A stretch of 64,000 bases of DNA, from assembly GCF_004000805.1 (NCBI RefSeq), contig NZ_BILY01000026.1, positions 1 to 64,000 of the forward strand. The letters run 5' to 3'. The notes below the pieces were generated by a model, which was not told the origin of the DNA, searched no databases, and saw nothing but the letters and a program-made list of their open reading frames with translations. The DNA comes from Paenibacillus glycanilyticus NBRC 16618. Its GTDB lineage: Bacteria > Bacillota > Bacilli > Paenibacillales > Paenibacillaceae. Of this stretch, positions 1-9,295 are shown one piece after another. The position numbers and the translations under genes are program-made. The first letter of the stretch is position 1; the number at the start of each line of letters is the position of its first letter.

Positions 1-32
1 TATCGCGGCTTTTTCTTGTATTGAAAATCGAG

Positions 33-1805
33 TTATAAATCGAGGCCAATCATGGATTGCGCAAGAGTAGGGGTATCCGTAATCAGACCGTCCACCTGAA
101 ATTTAAGCATTTCCTTCAAGTTGTGACGACCGTTTACCGTCCACACCCATACCTCCCGTCCGGAAGCATGCGCTCGGTCGACGAGCTGTTTCGTTACCAT
201 TACCTGTTCAACCGTATAGAAGTCAACGTCTAACGAAGAGAGATTGCCAACGGCGAAATACATGATCTGCCCGATGCGGATATCCGGAGACAGCTCGCGG
301 ATTTGCCGCAGCATGTTGCTGTCGAATGATTGGATATAGACTTCATTCTCCATCTCGTTGGCATGGATCAAGCGGATCACTTCCCGTACGAGAGGTTCGC
401 TTGCTCCATGGGGCTTCAAATCCAGCAGCAGCTTAATCCTTCCTTTTGCTTCCGTTAATACCTGCTCTAGCGTAACGACGGGAATTGGGACGCCATCCGC
501 ATCTTGTCCGATGGATAGCTTGCTTATTTCCTCGTAAGTTAATTCATTAACGGACTTGTTCACACCGGCCATCCGGTTAAGAGTAGCATCGTGATTCAAG
601 ACGGCAACGTTGTCTTTGGTTAATTGTATGTCGATTTCAACCGATTGAATCCCCTTGTTGATGGCACTATGAATGCCCGGCAGCGAGTTTTCAGGAGCGT
701 TCTCCGTGTCGCCGCGATGCGCGGAGATAAGGACGCTCCATTTGGCATAGACCAAATGGCTGCTAGCTTTTAGACCAACAAATAAGGCAAGGCTTACATA
801 AACAACGGCTAAAAAGGCGAATAAGGCCCGTTTGTGAGTGAACCGCTTCATCATCCCGGAAACCGCGTCTTCGAATCGTCCGATTGTGCTGCGATACAAC
901 TTCAGATTATCTTGCAAATGCTGTCCGTTTTCGCGTTTGAGCACGTAGAATAACCGGGTCAGAACGATAATGTTGAGAGGCATGATTGCCAGCGTCAACA
1001 TGTACGTAAGAATAGTGGACAGCGTTAACGAATAATGATCGGAGAACGCCTTCAGCACATTGTGATTCAGCCAATGAGGCAATAAGGAGACTGACGAAAG
1101 CGTCGCAAAGCCTGTACCGATAACAATCGCATTTATTAAGAATAACGAGGTGAGCACCTTGAAATGCTTGCCCCTTGTCAGATCCAGACTGCTCCGGATT
1201 GCGCGGCTGATCGAATGTCCCTCGAGTACGATATAATGCAGCACAAAAATCCATCTAAGCACCAAATAGATGGCAGCAATCAAGATAAGCACGTAGACAA
1301 TGGACATGACGACGGACAGGTTCATGACGCTGCGTTCGAGTACGATGGGGACATTAAACAACGCATAGAACGATTCCGACATCGGCGAATCGACGAACGG
1401 AATCAGCACGAGCAGCAAGACTAGCAGCTGCACGGTACCGAAGCCGAGTAGACTCGGCGTCTGACGAAGCGCGGTAAGAAGGGCGTCCGTAATAGCAATT
1501 CGGTTGCCGAAATAACGTTGTTGAACCAGAATAATAAGAACGCACAGCTCGATAAATATCGCATAGGATGCGACTAGGGCAATTGCGGTAAGTCCAACCA
1601 TGCTCTGCCAGCTTAAGCCGAGCTGAACGACATCGTCGTTCATAAGCGAACCGGATCCTAGAACGGTCAGGATACGGCTGAAGATTAGGGTAATAATGGG
1701 AATAATGATAACGCTGGTTACCAGCATAAATAAATATTCAAACAATAAGAGCTGCGGATACGCTGCGCGGAAGTCGCGGATGCTTCTACTGAGCAGCTTG
1801 AACAT
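33..1805 (-). CDS. Membrane-anchored glycerophosphodiester phosphodiesterase
   Basis: The predicted enzyme hydrolyses glycerophosphodiesters to glycerol-3-phosphate and an alcohol. The N-terminal ~340 residues carry several long hydrophobic segments (glycerophosphoryl diester phosphodiesterase membrane domain). The C-terminal ~240 residues are a GDPD TIM barrel with the signature SAHRGDTENAPENS, the metal-binding VEIDIQLTKD and the catalytic NHDATLNR. About 590 aa, the usual size for the fused membrane form. An ATG exists 9 bases upstream at 1814, but the AAAGGA ribosome site touches it directly and is correctly spaced for the ATG at 1805, so that start is preferred. It is transcribed divergently from the methionyl-tRNA synthetase gene. 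The physiological substrate (membrane lipid or teichoic acid products) is inference. Confidence 0.88.
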   Translation of the reverse strand: MFKLLSRSIRDFRAAYPQLLLFEYLFMLVTSVIIIPIITLIFSRILTVLGSGSLMNDDVVQLGLSWQSMVGLTAIALVASYAIFIELCVLIILVQQRYFGNRIAITDALLTALRQTPSLLGFGTVQLLVLLLVLIPFVDSPMSESFYALFNVPIVLERSVMNLSVVMSIVYVLILIAAIYLVLRWIFVLHYIVLEGHSISRAIRSSLDLTRGKHFKVLTSLFLINAIVIGTGFATLSSVSLLPHWLNHNVLKAFSDHYSLTLSTILTYMLTLAIMPLNIIVLTRLFYVLKRENGQHLQDNLKLYRSTIGRFEDAVSGMMKRFTHKRALFAFLAVVYVSLALFVGLKASSHLVYAKWSVLISAHRGDTENAPENSLPGIHSAINKGIQSVEIDIQLTKDNVAVLNHDATLNRMAGVNKSVNELTYEEISKLSIGQDADGVPIPVVTLEQVLTEAKGRIKLLLDLKPHGASEPLVREVIRLIHANEMENEVYIQSFDSNMLRQIRELSPDIRIGQIMYFAVGNLSSLDVDFYTVEQVMVTKQLVDRAHASGREVWVWTVNGRHNLKEMLKFQVDGLITDTPTLAQSMIGLDL

Positions 1806-1914
1806 GAGATTCATCCTTTCTTGACAATCAGCATAGCTGCCGGTCTCGGGTAGTTGTATTAACTTACCATATCGTAACTATAGTGACAATACCAGACTAG
1901 CTTGCGGGGAATGA

Positions 1915-1943
1915 TTGACAGTGGTAATGATATCCAATATAAT
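1915..1943 (+). promoter_or_regulatory. Consensus sigma-A promoter of the metRS gene
   Basis: TTGACA at 1915-1920 and TATAAT at 1938-1943 are separated by exactly 17 bases. Both hexamers match the housekeeping consensus perfectly. Transcription would start near 1950 and give a leader of about 100 nt before the ATG at 2052. Confidence 0.75.
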
Positions 1944-1982
1944 TCGAATAACTTGAATATTCAGATAATCGCGCGAGGATAA

Positions 1983-2012
1983 CTCTCGTCCCTTCGGGAT
2001 GGGAGCTTTTTT
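1983..2012 (+). terminator. Attenuator-like hairpin in the metRS leader
   Basis: A nine-pair stem CTCTCGTCC / GGATGGGAG with a CTTCG loop is followed by C and six T, so it is an intrinsic terminator lying between the promoter and the start codon. The sequence around it (ATCGCGCGAGG... CTCTCGTCCC) resembles the 3' end of T-box leaders, but no AGGGTGG T-box core or specifier stem is visible and the leader is too short for a full T-box. Confidence 0.6.
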
Positions 2013-2051
2013 GTATTCATTTCTTTATAAATGAATGAAGGAGGAAGCATC

Positions 2052-3707
2052 ATGAACCCTATTTTTATTGGCGGCGCCTGGCCGTATGCGAATGGATCGC
2101 TGCATCTGGGTCGGCTCGCAAGCTTGCTGCCGGGAGATGTGCTGGCCCGCTATTACCGGGCGAAAGGCAATCCGGTTCTGTATGTTTCGGGCAGTGACTG
2201 CCATGGCACGCCGGTTGCGGTGCAAGCGCTAAAGGAAGGCGTATCGCCGGGGGATATAGCGGATCGGTATCACCGGGAATTTACGGAATGCTTTCGGAAG
2301 CTGGGGTTTACGTATGACCTGTATACGAGAACGGACCAGGAGTTTCATCATAAGGTTGTAAAAGAGTTGTTTTTAAGCTTATTGGAGAACGGATACTTGT
2401 ACAAGAAAACGATTCTACAAACCTATTGCGAGACGGACCGCAGATTTTTGCCCGACCGTTATGTAGAAGGCACTTGCCCGGTTTGCGGAAACCGAGCGCG
2501 GGGAGATCAATGCGATTATTGCTCCACTTTATTGGATCCTGCCGACCTGACGGATAAGACCTGTAAGATATGCGGCAATCCCCCGGTAGAACGTCCCACC
2601 GAGCATTATTATTTGGAGCTTTCCCGCTTTCAGGATATTCTGACGGAGTATGTAGAGCAGGCTCGCGGCTGGAAAGACAATGCGGTTCGGATAACCGGAA
2701 GGTATCTGAAGGAAGGACTGCAAGACCGTGCGGTTACGAGGGATTTAACCTGGGGAGTGGATGTTCCCGTCCAAGGCTTCGAGGATAAAAAAATCTACGT
2801 CTGGATAGAAGCCGTCAGCGGCTATCTGTCGGCAAGCAAGCAGTGGGCTGAGCAAACGGGAGGAAGTTGGGAGTTGTTCTGGCAGGAAGGCGAGGAGCCT
2901 ATCACGGCCTATTACGTGCACGGCAAAGACAATGTACCTTTCCATACGGTCATTTGGCCGGCGTTGCTGATGGGTGCACGCGGTCTGCATCTGCCGGACC
3001 GGATTATTTCCTGCGAATATATGACCTTGGAAGGAAAGAAGTTCTCCACGAGCAACAACTGGGCAGTCTGGGTTCCGGACATTCTAAGCCGGTATCAGCC
3101 GGATTCCATCCGTTACTTTCTGATTGCCAATGGACCCGAGAACCGGGATACGGACTTCTCTTGGCGGGAATTCATTCATAGCCATAACGGCGAATTGCTT
3201 GGCGCATTTGGGAATTTCGTCAATCGTACGTTGTCTTTTATCGAGAAATCGTTTGAAGGCCTTGTTCCGGAGGGTCATCTAAACGATGAATGGAAGCAGA
3301 CGATCGGCGACTGTTATACTAGAAGCGGAGCTTTAATAGAAGAAGGGCATATGAAAGAAGCCATTGAGCTGATATTCGCTTGCGTACGCCGGGCCAATAA
3401 GTATTTCGACGAACAGAAGCCATGGCTTCAAATCAAGGAAGATAAAGCGGCATGCGGGAATACGCTTCATGCATCGGTTCAGATCATTGCCAATCTGGCT
3501 CAATTGTTAAACCCTTTTATTCCTTTTGCCTGCGACAAAATAAGAAACTTCCTGACGCTTGATCAACCGGGATGGACGCCGGCTTCCGTTCCCGCAAACC
3601 GCAAAATCAAGGATCTGAGTATCTTGTTTGAACGGATTGACGTGAGCCGCATTGAGGAAGAAACAAACTTGTTAACGAAGCAGCAGGAAATGAAAAAGGA
3701 TCAATAA
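2052..3707 (+). CDS. Methionyl-tRNA synthetase, second (MetRS2-like) type
   Basis: Charges tRNA-Met with methionine in the cytoplasm. Class I signatures are visible: PYANGSLHLGR (HIGH motif) near the N-terminus and GKKFSTS (KMSKS variant) around residue 330. A zinc-knuckle region contains CPVCG, CDYC and CKICG, as in the E. coli/archaeal-type enzymes rather than the shorter-knuckle Bacillus MetS. At 551 aa it lacks the C-terminal EMAP-like tRNA-binding domain of the usual ~660-aa housekeeping MetS. The start at 2052 follows GAAGGAGGAAG; an ATG 21 bases upstream precedes that site. Bacillus anthracis and Streptococcus pneumoniae carry similar second synthetases that tolerate MetRS inhibitors; that role here is inference. 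Confidence 0.9.
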   Translation: MNPIFIGGAWPYANGSLHLGRLASLLPGDVLARYYRAKGNPVLYVSGSDCHGTPVAVQALKEGVSPGDIADRYHREFTECFRKLGFTYDLYTRTDQEFHHKVVKELFLSLLENGYLYKKTILQTYCETDRRFLPDRYVEGTCPVCGNRARGDQCDYCSTLLDPADLTDKTCKICGNPPVERPTEHYYLELSRFQDILTEYVEQARGWKDNAVRITGRYLKEGLQDRAVTRDLTWGVDVPVQGFEDKKIYVWIEAVSGYLSASKQWAEQTGGSWELFWQEGEEPITAYYVHGKDNVPFHTVIWPALLMGARGLHLPDRIISCEYMTLEGKKFSTSNNWAVWVPDILSRYQPDSIRYFLIANGPENRDTDFSWREFIHSHNGELLGAFGNFVNRTLSFIEKSFEGLVPEGHLNDEWKQTIGDCYTRSGALIEEGHMKEAIELIFACVRRANKYFDEQKPWLQIKEDKAACGNTLHASVQIIANLAQLLNPFIPFACDKIRNFLTLDQPGWTPASVPANRKIKDLSILFERIDVSRIEEETNLLTKQQEMKKDQ

Positions 3708-3748
3708 ACCAATACTATGATACAAAATGAAGACTAGGGAGGATGTCG

Positions 3749-4270
3749 ATGGATCGAGGGAACCGAACGGTGCCATTTGGCCACGTTGAAGAGCCGGACA
3801 CCCGAAAGGGGACGCTGGCGTATTACGACACGTTCCAGGATGTGTCTGAACGGCAGCTGGAACAAGCGGCTGCGTTAGCTAAGGCAAGGTCGTTTGCCAA
3901 GCTTGTCCTCTATCCGCTCCATGAAGAAACGGCAAGACGCATGTGGAAACGTCCTATCGAGCCTTATTACAAGCGGGAGGACTTCCTATTCGACTGGAGA
4001 AGGGAACACGGGGAAGAAGGTATGATTGCGATTGAGAATTGGGAAGGAAAGCGCAAGAAATATACGCCTATCGAAGCGGCTATCCGTCATCTGATGGAAG
4101 CATATCCGCCGCCGCTCTTCCTGTACGTTTCGCCGGAGACGGCCAACGCTTTTGCTTCGTATCATTCCTTCGAGGAATGGATCGGCAAGATTCGCTTGAT
4201 CATCACGGAACCGCCTCCGGATGCACATCCGAATCTGACCAAGTTTAGACATCGTTGGGATGTAGGCTAG
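3749..4270 (+). CDS. Conserved hypothetical protein
   Basis: About 173 aa, soluble, with no signal peptide or membrane segment. It is rich in charged residues and has a run of Tyr/Trp/Arg residues mid-protein (RRMWKRPIEPYYKREDF). I do not recognise the family. The ATG at 3749 lies 6 bases after AGGGAGG; the ATG at 3743 abuts the ribosome site and is less likely. It sits 41 bases after the synthetase gene with no terminator between, so co-transcription is possible, and it ends at a strong terminator (4291-4316). Confidence 0.7.
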   Translation: MDRGNRTVPFGHVEEPDTRKGTLAYYDTFQDVSERQLEQAAALAKARSFAKLVLYPLHEETARRMWKRPIEPYYKREDFLFDWRREHGEEGMIAIENWEGKRKKYTPIEAAIRHLMEAYPPPLFLYVSPETANAFASYHSFEEWIGKIRLIITEPPPDAHPNLTKFRHRWDVG

Positions 4271-4290
4271 AACAGCATTAATCTCGTAGA

Positions 4291-4325
4291 AGCAGCTGCC
4301 AAGCATTGGCGGCTGCTTTCTTTAT
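4291..4325 (+). terminator. Intrinsic terminator
   Basis: Twelve-pair stem AGCAGCTGCCAA / TTGGCGGCTGCT (one G-U pair) with a three-base loop, followed by TTCTTT. It closes the metRS-hypothetical unit. Confidence 0.8.
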
Positions 4326-4423
4326 GTATGCCGCCTGAACGATAAGGACACGCATAATTTCCATCGCATTGGTAAAACCTGAGAAAGCATAAAGTCAGAT
4401 TATGGTGAGTAGCAGGTGATGGA

Positions 4424-6043
4424 ATGCCAACAAGAAAAGTCAGAAGATTAAACGCGAAGCTGCTTATGCCAAGCCCAAGCACAACGATGGATAAATACAA
4501 GGGACAACAAGTATCCGGAAGCTTAGGCGACACCATTGCTTTTTTAGACGGAATTTTGGGTATAAACGAAGATTTTACGGTCCGTAAATTCAACGTATTT
4601 GGCCAGTTTCCCGCTGCCATTATGTTCTTTTCCTGCATGGTCAATCAAGACAGCGTCAATTCGGATATTATGAAAGCGCTGATGTATACGCCGCCGCATC
4701 TTATTGGGAGATCCATCGAAACTAATCAGTTATCCGACGTAATCATGAATGACTCTCTCTATCACAGCAAAAGCAGCCTGCAGGGCGAATTAACCGCGCT
4801 TGTAGAATGCATTTTGCGGGGGGATACGGTCATTGCCGTTGACGGGATGAAGGAATCCATCATCATTACGACGCGATCCGTTGAAAAACGTTCCATCGAA
4901 CAGCCTGCAACCGAGCAGGTTATCAGAGGGCCCCGCGAAGGCTTCATAGAGCCGCTTGGCACCAATATCTCCTTAATCCGCTACCGGCTCCAGTCTCCGG
5001 ATCTCCGCATACAGACCATGGAGATTGGCCGCAGAACCAAATCAAAGGTAGCCGTCTGTTACATGGATGGTATTACCAATCCGGCATTGGTGGAAGAGGT
5101 TCATAATCGTCTTTCCAAAATCGATATCGATACGGTGCTGGATTCCGGCTATCTGGAGCAGTTTATCGAAGATAATCATTATTCACCGTTCCCTCAAGTT
5201 CAATATACCGAAAGGCCGGATAAAGTGGTTGCAAATTTGGCAGAAGGAAGGGTTTCTATTCTTGTAGACGGTTCGCCATTGGCGTTGGTTGTGCCTACGG
5301 TGTTCAACCAGTTTTATCAGACGGTTGAGGATTACACGGAACGATTTCTACTGATGAGCTCGATCCGTTTTGCCAGACTGATCGCCCTTGTTTTTTCGTT
5401 GGTTTTTCCGTCCTTGTACGTCTCGATTATTTCTTACAATCCGGAGCTCATTCCGACCGATTTTGCGGTAGCCGTAGCGGGAGGACGAGCAGGCGTACCG
5501 TTTCCGGCCGTTATCGAGGTCATCATTATCGAGATTTCCATGGAAGTCCTTAGGGAGGCCACGATCCGATTACCGCAGCAAGTTGGCGGAGCCCTTTCGA
5601 TTGTCGGCGTATTGGTTGTTGGTCAAGCCGCCGTAGCGGCCGGATTCGCGAGCCCTATTACGGTAGTTATCATTGCTTTAACGACAATAGGATCATTTGC
5701 TACACCGGCCTATAACGCAGCCCTTGCGCTGCGGCTGCTTCGTTTTCCGCTCATTATATTAGCCGGGACCTTTGGACTTTACGGGGTAATGATCGGATTG
5801 ATCTTAATTGCAAACCATCTCTTGTCCCTGAAGTCTTTCGGCGTTCCATACCTCAGCCCGCTTATTCCGGTTGACTTTCAAGGCTTGAAGGATCTATTGA
5901 TCAGAGGGCCGTTGTGGCTGATGAACAAACGACCTGCTTTTCTGGATCCGGTCGAAGAAACAAGGGTATCGGAGTCAAAGTTTGACGAGCTCAAAAAAAC
6001 GTCAAAGAACGTGTTGGATCCTTTAAATGATAAGAGTGAGTAG
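4424..6043 (+). CDS. Spore germinant receptor subunit A (GerA/GerKA family)
   Basis: A-subunit of a GerA-type receptor in the spore inner membrane that senses nutrients and triggers germination. The 539-aa protein has the family layout: a soluble N-terminal domain (about 1-300) with SLGDTIAFLDGILGINEDFTVRKF-type and IEQPATEQVIRGPREGF motifs, then several membrane segments and a short soluble tail. It is the first gene of an A-B-C-D operon. A weak sigma-G-like pair (GCATT at 4366, CATAAAG at 4388, 17-base gap) lies upstream; forespore expression is expected for the family, but this promoter is only a suggestion. The germinant cannot be read from sequence. Confidence 0.93.
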   Translation: MPTRKVRRLNAKLLMPSPSTTMDKYKGQQVSGSLGDTIAFLDGILGINEDFTVRKFNVFGQFPAAIMFFSCMVNQDSVNSDIMKALMYTPPHLIGRSIETNQLSDVIMNDSLYHSKSSLQGELTALVECILRGDTVIAVDGMKESIIITTRSVEKRSIEQPATEQVIRGPREGFIEPLGTNISLIRYRLQSPDLRIQTMEIGRRTKSKVAVCYMDGITNPALVEEVHNRLSKIDIDTVLDSGYLEQFIEDNHYSPFPQVQYTERPDKVVANLAEGRVSILVDGSPLALVVPTVFNQFYQTVEDYTERFLLMSSIRFARLIALVFSLVFPSLYVSIISYNPELIPTDFAVAVAGGRAGVPFPAVIEVIIIEISMEVLREATIRLPQQVGGALSIVGVLVVGQAAVAAGFASPITVVIIALTTIGSFATPAYNAALALRLLRFPLIILAGTFGLYGVMIGLILIANHLLSLKSFGVPYLSPLIPVDFQGLKDLLIRGPLWLMNKRPAFLDPVEETRVSESKFDELKKTSKNVLDPLNDKSE

Positions 6044-6056
6044 GAGGAATCGTTAG

Positions 6057-7178
6057 ATGGAGACCCGCCAGATTACAGTCATACAGGCAGCCGCAGTTCT
6101 AGTCAGCACCATTATTGGCGTAGGCGTGCTCGCGCTGCCGCTATTTGCGGTACGCGCTGCCGACTCTGGAGGGCCTCTTGTCACCTTTATGGCTATGCTG
6201 CTTGCTTTTGTCGGGTTAAGTCTAGTGACTTGGCTTGGCATGCGGTTCCCCAATGAGACAATTATTCACTATAGCGAAAGGATTATCGGCAAGTGGCTCG
6301 CCTGGATAGGGAGCCTGTTTATCATTATCTTCTTTGCGGTACTAACCTCGTTAACCGCACGGGAATTTGGTGAAGTCGTCGTTACATCGGTTTTAAAATC
6401 AACTCCGGTTGAAGTTACGGTTATCGTCATGCTGCTTCTCGCAGCTATATCTACTCGGCACGGAATTACCACCTTCGCCCATATCCATACGTTTTACTTT
6501 CCGTTTTTGTTAGTCCCTGCTCTCGTCATTGCCGCTTTGTCCCTAAAAAATGCGGAAGTGATTAATCTGCTGCCAATCTGGGGCAATGAGCCTGGCGGAA
6601 TGCTAAAGGGGACGCTAACGATTGCCGCCCTTTTCCAGGGGGCGTTCGTATTGACGGCCGTAATCCCGAGTATGAAGCACCCGGGGAAGGCGATGAAGGC
6701 TAGCTTTTGGGGCATGCTGGTTGCCGGAGGCCTCTATGTTATTATCGTGGCGGCCACGATAAGCGTGTTTGGTTCGGAGGAGATAAAAAAGCTTCTATGG
6801 CCGACTTTGGAGCTTGCCAAGGCAACGTCATTGCCCGCTAACATTTTGGAGCGGATGGATGCCGCTTTTCTCGCCGTATGGGTGACGGCCGTGTTTACAA
6901 CGCTGTTCTCCAGTTATTTCTTTACGATTTATTCAATGAGTCATCTGTTCCGCTTGAAAGAGCATAAGCTCTTTTCCTATTTCATTTTGCCTTTTGTTTT
7001 TGTAATGGCCATGGTGCCTCAGAACATTATTCAAATGTACGAGATTATAGAGAATGTCGGCCGCATTGGATTGATTATTACCATTGCGTATCCGGGTTTA
7101 TTGCTGATCGTTTCGATTCTTCGCAAGAAGAGGGGGAACCCTGTTGCTGACAACAAGAATGTGGATCAAAATCATTAG
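6057..7178 (+). CDS. Spore germinant receptor subunit B (GerAB/GerKB family permease)
   Basis: Integral membrane B-subunit, 373 aa, with about ten hydrophobic segments and an APC-superfamily fold. The N-terminus ITVIQAAAVLVSTIIGVGVLALP is the family's first helix. The B-subunit forms the ligand-binding part of the receptor. It starts 13 bases after the A-subunit stop behind TAGGAGG, and its last 35 bases overlap the start of the C-subunit gene, so translation is probably coupled. Confidence 0.93.
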   Translation: METRQITVIQAAAVLVSTIIGVGVLALPLFAVRAADSGGPLVTFMAMLLAFVGLSLVTWLGMRFPNETIIHYSERIIGKWLAWIGSLFIIIFFAVLTSLTAREFGEVVVTSVLKSTPVEVTVIVMLLLAAISTRHGITTFAHIHTFYFPFLLVPALVIAALSLKNAEVINLLPIWGNEPGGMLKGTLTIAALFQGAFVLTAVIPSMKHPGKAMKASFWGMLVAGGLYVIIVAATISVFGSEEIKKLLWPTLELAKATSLPANILERMDAAFLAVWVTAVFTTLFSSYFFTIYSMSHLFRLKEHKLFSYFILPFVFVMAMVPQNIIQMYEIIENVGRIGLIITIAYPGLLLIVSILRKKRGNPVADNKNVDQNH

Positions 7179-8388
7179 AACCCTTTGTGCGATTATGCTT
7201 GCTGTGCCGTTTCTTACCGGATGCTGGGACAGGCTGGAAATCGAGGAACGGGCCGTTGTACTTGGGGTATCTATCGATAAGGTAAACATGGAAACGGCGG
7301 AAAAAGAAGAAGACGAAATCTCCCATTTACGCGGAACGATTCCGACCCCGGAGAAAGGGATGGTGCGCGTTGCTGTTCAGATTGCGCTACCCGGAAGAAT
7401 TCCGTTAGGTCCCGGCGAGAGCGGAGGAGGCGGAGGAGGCTCCGTTGGAAAAACGGTATGGGTGATCGACGTTGTTGGACATAGCTTGGACGATGCGATT
7501 ATGAATTTGCAGCAGCAGGTATCCAGCAAGCTCTTTTTCGGTCATCTTCGCGTTATTGTTATATCCGAAGCCGTGGCAAGAAATGGTCTTGAAAATATAA
7601 ATGATTATTTTCGCCGCAATTCCGAAGTCCGCCGAATGGCGTGGATGATGGTGGCGAAAGGACAAGCACGAAAGCTTATGCTAGCTGCTCCGCCACTAGA
7701 GCGGGTTCCAACCCTTTATTTAATGTCAACGCTGGATGAAGGCATTCGAATGGGGAAATTTCCGAAGGATTATATCGGCATTTTCTGGAGCAACGTTTCC
7801 AAGAAGGGACAGGAAGGCTTTTTACCCTATGTCGAGATCAAAAAAGAAGAGAATGTGGAGATTAAAGGTTTAGCTTATTTTGTAGGAGACCAAATGGTCG
7901 GGGTTACCAAACCCCTGGAAATTGCGGGTTATCTGGGGATTAAAGGGATAAATCCCGCGGGCTACAGAGTATTTGTTCAACTGAGCAATCCGGAACAGAC
8001 GATCATGACGACCGCAACACACCGCCGTTCAAAAATAAAGGTGCAAATCAAGGACGGTATTCCCCATTTCACCATTGATATGGGAATTGAGCTTAACGTG
8101 GAAGGAAAGCTAAGCGACGAAATTCAGATCAATAATCCGGAAGTTCTGAGAATGATTGAGGAGAAGCAAACCGAAGATGCCGTCAAATCCTATTACAAGC
8201 TCATCAAGGATTCGCAAGAGAAAGGTTCGGATTATTTCGGATTCGGCGAAATCGTAAGGGCCAAAAAGCCTCATTATTGGAATAAACGGATCAAGACGGC
8301 AGAGGAATGGGGCAAAATGTACCGGAACTGTACTTTTGATATCAAAGTAACGTTGAAGGTGCGCAGGATCGGAATGAAAGGCGTTTAA
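7144..8388 (+). CDS. Spore germinant receptor subunit C (Ger(x)C lipoprotein)
   Basis: C-subunit lipoprotein, 414 aa. A signal peptide ends in the lipobox LTGC, followed by the typical CWDRLEIEER. The best start is TTG at 7144, eight bases after GAGGGGG inside the B gene; ATG at 7159 is possible. The protein is longer at its N-terminus than many GerC proteins because of an inserted loop at about residues 40-100 that includes GGGGGG (encoded near 7425-7442). The C-terminal third keeps the family pattern ending in IKVTLKVRRIGMKG. Confidence 0.92.
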   Translation: MLTTRMWIKIIRTLCAIMLAVPFLTGCWDRLEIEERAVVLGVSIDKVNMETAEKEEDEISHLRGTIPTPEKGMVRVAVQIALPGRIPLGPGESGGGGGGSVGKTVWVIDVVGHSLDDAIMNLQQQVSSKLFFGHLRVIVISEAVARNGLENINDYFRRNSEVRRMAWMMVAKGQARKLMLAAPPLERVPTLYLMSTLDEGIRMGKFPKDYIGIFWSNVSKKGQEGFLPYVEIKKEENVEIKGLAYFVGDQMVGVTKPLEIAGYLGIKGINPAGYRVFVQLSNPEQTIMTTATHRRSKIKVQIKDGIPHFTIDMGIELNVEGKLSDEIQINNPEVLRMIEEKQTEDAVKSYYKLIKDSQEKGSDYFGFGEIVRAKKPHYWNKRIKTAEEWGKMYRNCTFDIKVTLKVRRIGMKGV

Positions 8389-8417
8389 TATCCTGATTGG
8401 CGAGGAAGGGATTACGG

Positions 8418-8621
8418 ATGCTTGGCGGTTACACGATAGGCTATCTGTACTACGCAATCACATTGTATATCATAAGCGGGCTGCTTATCATTTACATTGA
8501 TGCAAGTGATCTGGGTAAGGATAAAAAGAAGAAAAAGGAATGGAAGATTTCGAGGTTCATCGGGTGGTTCAATATCGCGGCAGGCGTCCTTATGTGGGTT
8601 TGCGATGTGATTTTGAATTAA
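8418..8621 (+). CDS. Small two-helix membrane protein, germinant receptor D-type subunit
   Basis: 67 aa with two hydrophobic segments (about residues 5-28 and 45-66) separated by a lysine-rich loop (KDKKKKKEWK). Short two-helix proteins of this kind are encoded next to gerA-type operons and have been described as D subunits that modulate receptor function; the sequence also resembles the CLC_0170 family. ATG at 8418 follows GAGGAAGG by eight bases; an in-frame TTG at 8397 precedes the ribosome site. It is the last gene before a strong terminator. Confidence 0.72.
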   Translation: MLGGYTIGYLYYAITLYIISGLLIIYIDASDLGKDKKKKKEWKISRFIGWFNIAAGVLMWVCDVILN

Positions 8622-8633
8622 TTAAAAGCTGCT

Positions 8634-8673
8634 AACAGCCTCAAGACGCGGGATTCGCGCCTTGAGGCTGTTT
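8634..8673 (+). terminator. Terminator of germinant receptor operon 1
   Basis: Long nearly perfect hairpin: AACAGCCTCAAG and CTTGAGGCTGTTT arms with an inner CGCG/CGCG pair and GGATT loop. Confidence 0.85.
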
Positions 8674-8744
8674 CATGAAACCCTCTTCCTCCATATTCGT
8701 AAAAAGTAAAAAAATCAAACATGCAGGAAGGAAGAGGCAGCTGA

Positions 8745-9182
8745 ATGAGAACGCTGATGATTCTCTTATTCGTCGTTTCATCCATGACGCTAAGCGCTTG
8801 TTCTTTGTTTGAAAGCGCCAACCAAACCGTTCAATACGCGGATTCAGCACAGGAGCATATCAATAGATTAACGGATTTCGCGGAGCAAGCACCGCAAATG
8901 ATCCAAGACGCGGCGACTAATCCCGAAACGAAGCGGCAGCTGGAGGAACGGCTAGTTGCGTTAAAAGAGGATATTGAGCAGTTTAATTTGATGGACGCCC
9001 CCGCCATGGCAAAGGATTTGCATCAACAAATAATCGAGAAAAATCAAGTATTGCTGCAGGAGATCAACGACGCCCTGGTTAATGGCCATCTCGCATTGGA
9101 CCAGCTTCAAAATTCGCCTATCCTACAAACGATTACGGATATAACGGGCTTGCTTAACCGGATCGAAAATTTAGGTTTGTAA
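8745..9182 (+). CDS. Small lipoprotein, DUF6376-like
   Basis: 145 aa. The signal peptide MRTLMILLFVVSSMTLSAC has a lipobox SAC, so the mature protein is anchored to the outer face of the membrane. The rest is predicted helical and acidic (QTVQYADSAQEHINRLTDFA). It resembles small Bacillus/Paenibacillus lipoproteins annotated as DUF6376. Function unknown. Ribosome site GGAAGAGG precedes the ATG. Confidence 0.7.
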   Translation: MRTLMILLFVVSSMTLSACSLFESANQTVQYADSAQEHINRLTDFAEQAPQMIQDAATNPETKRQLEERLVALKEDIEQFNLMDAPAMAKDLHQQIIEKNQVLLQEINDALVNGHLALDQLQNSPILQTITDITGLLNRIENLGL

Positions 9183-9295
9183 CAGCAAAGGCCATCTGAT
9201 ATCACATCACTTAAAACTTTTTCGCTTGAGCTGTCACAAAACAAAACCTCCGATTGTCTTAATAACGTCACAACAAATTTGAGGAGGAACACAAA

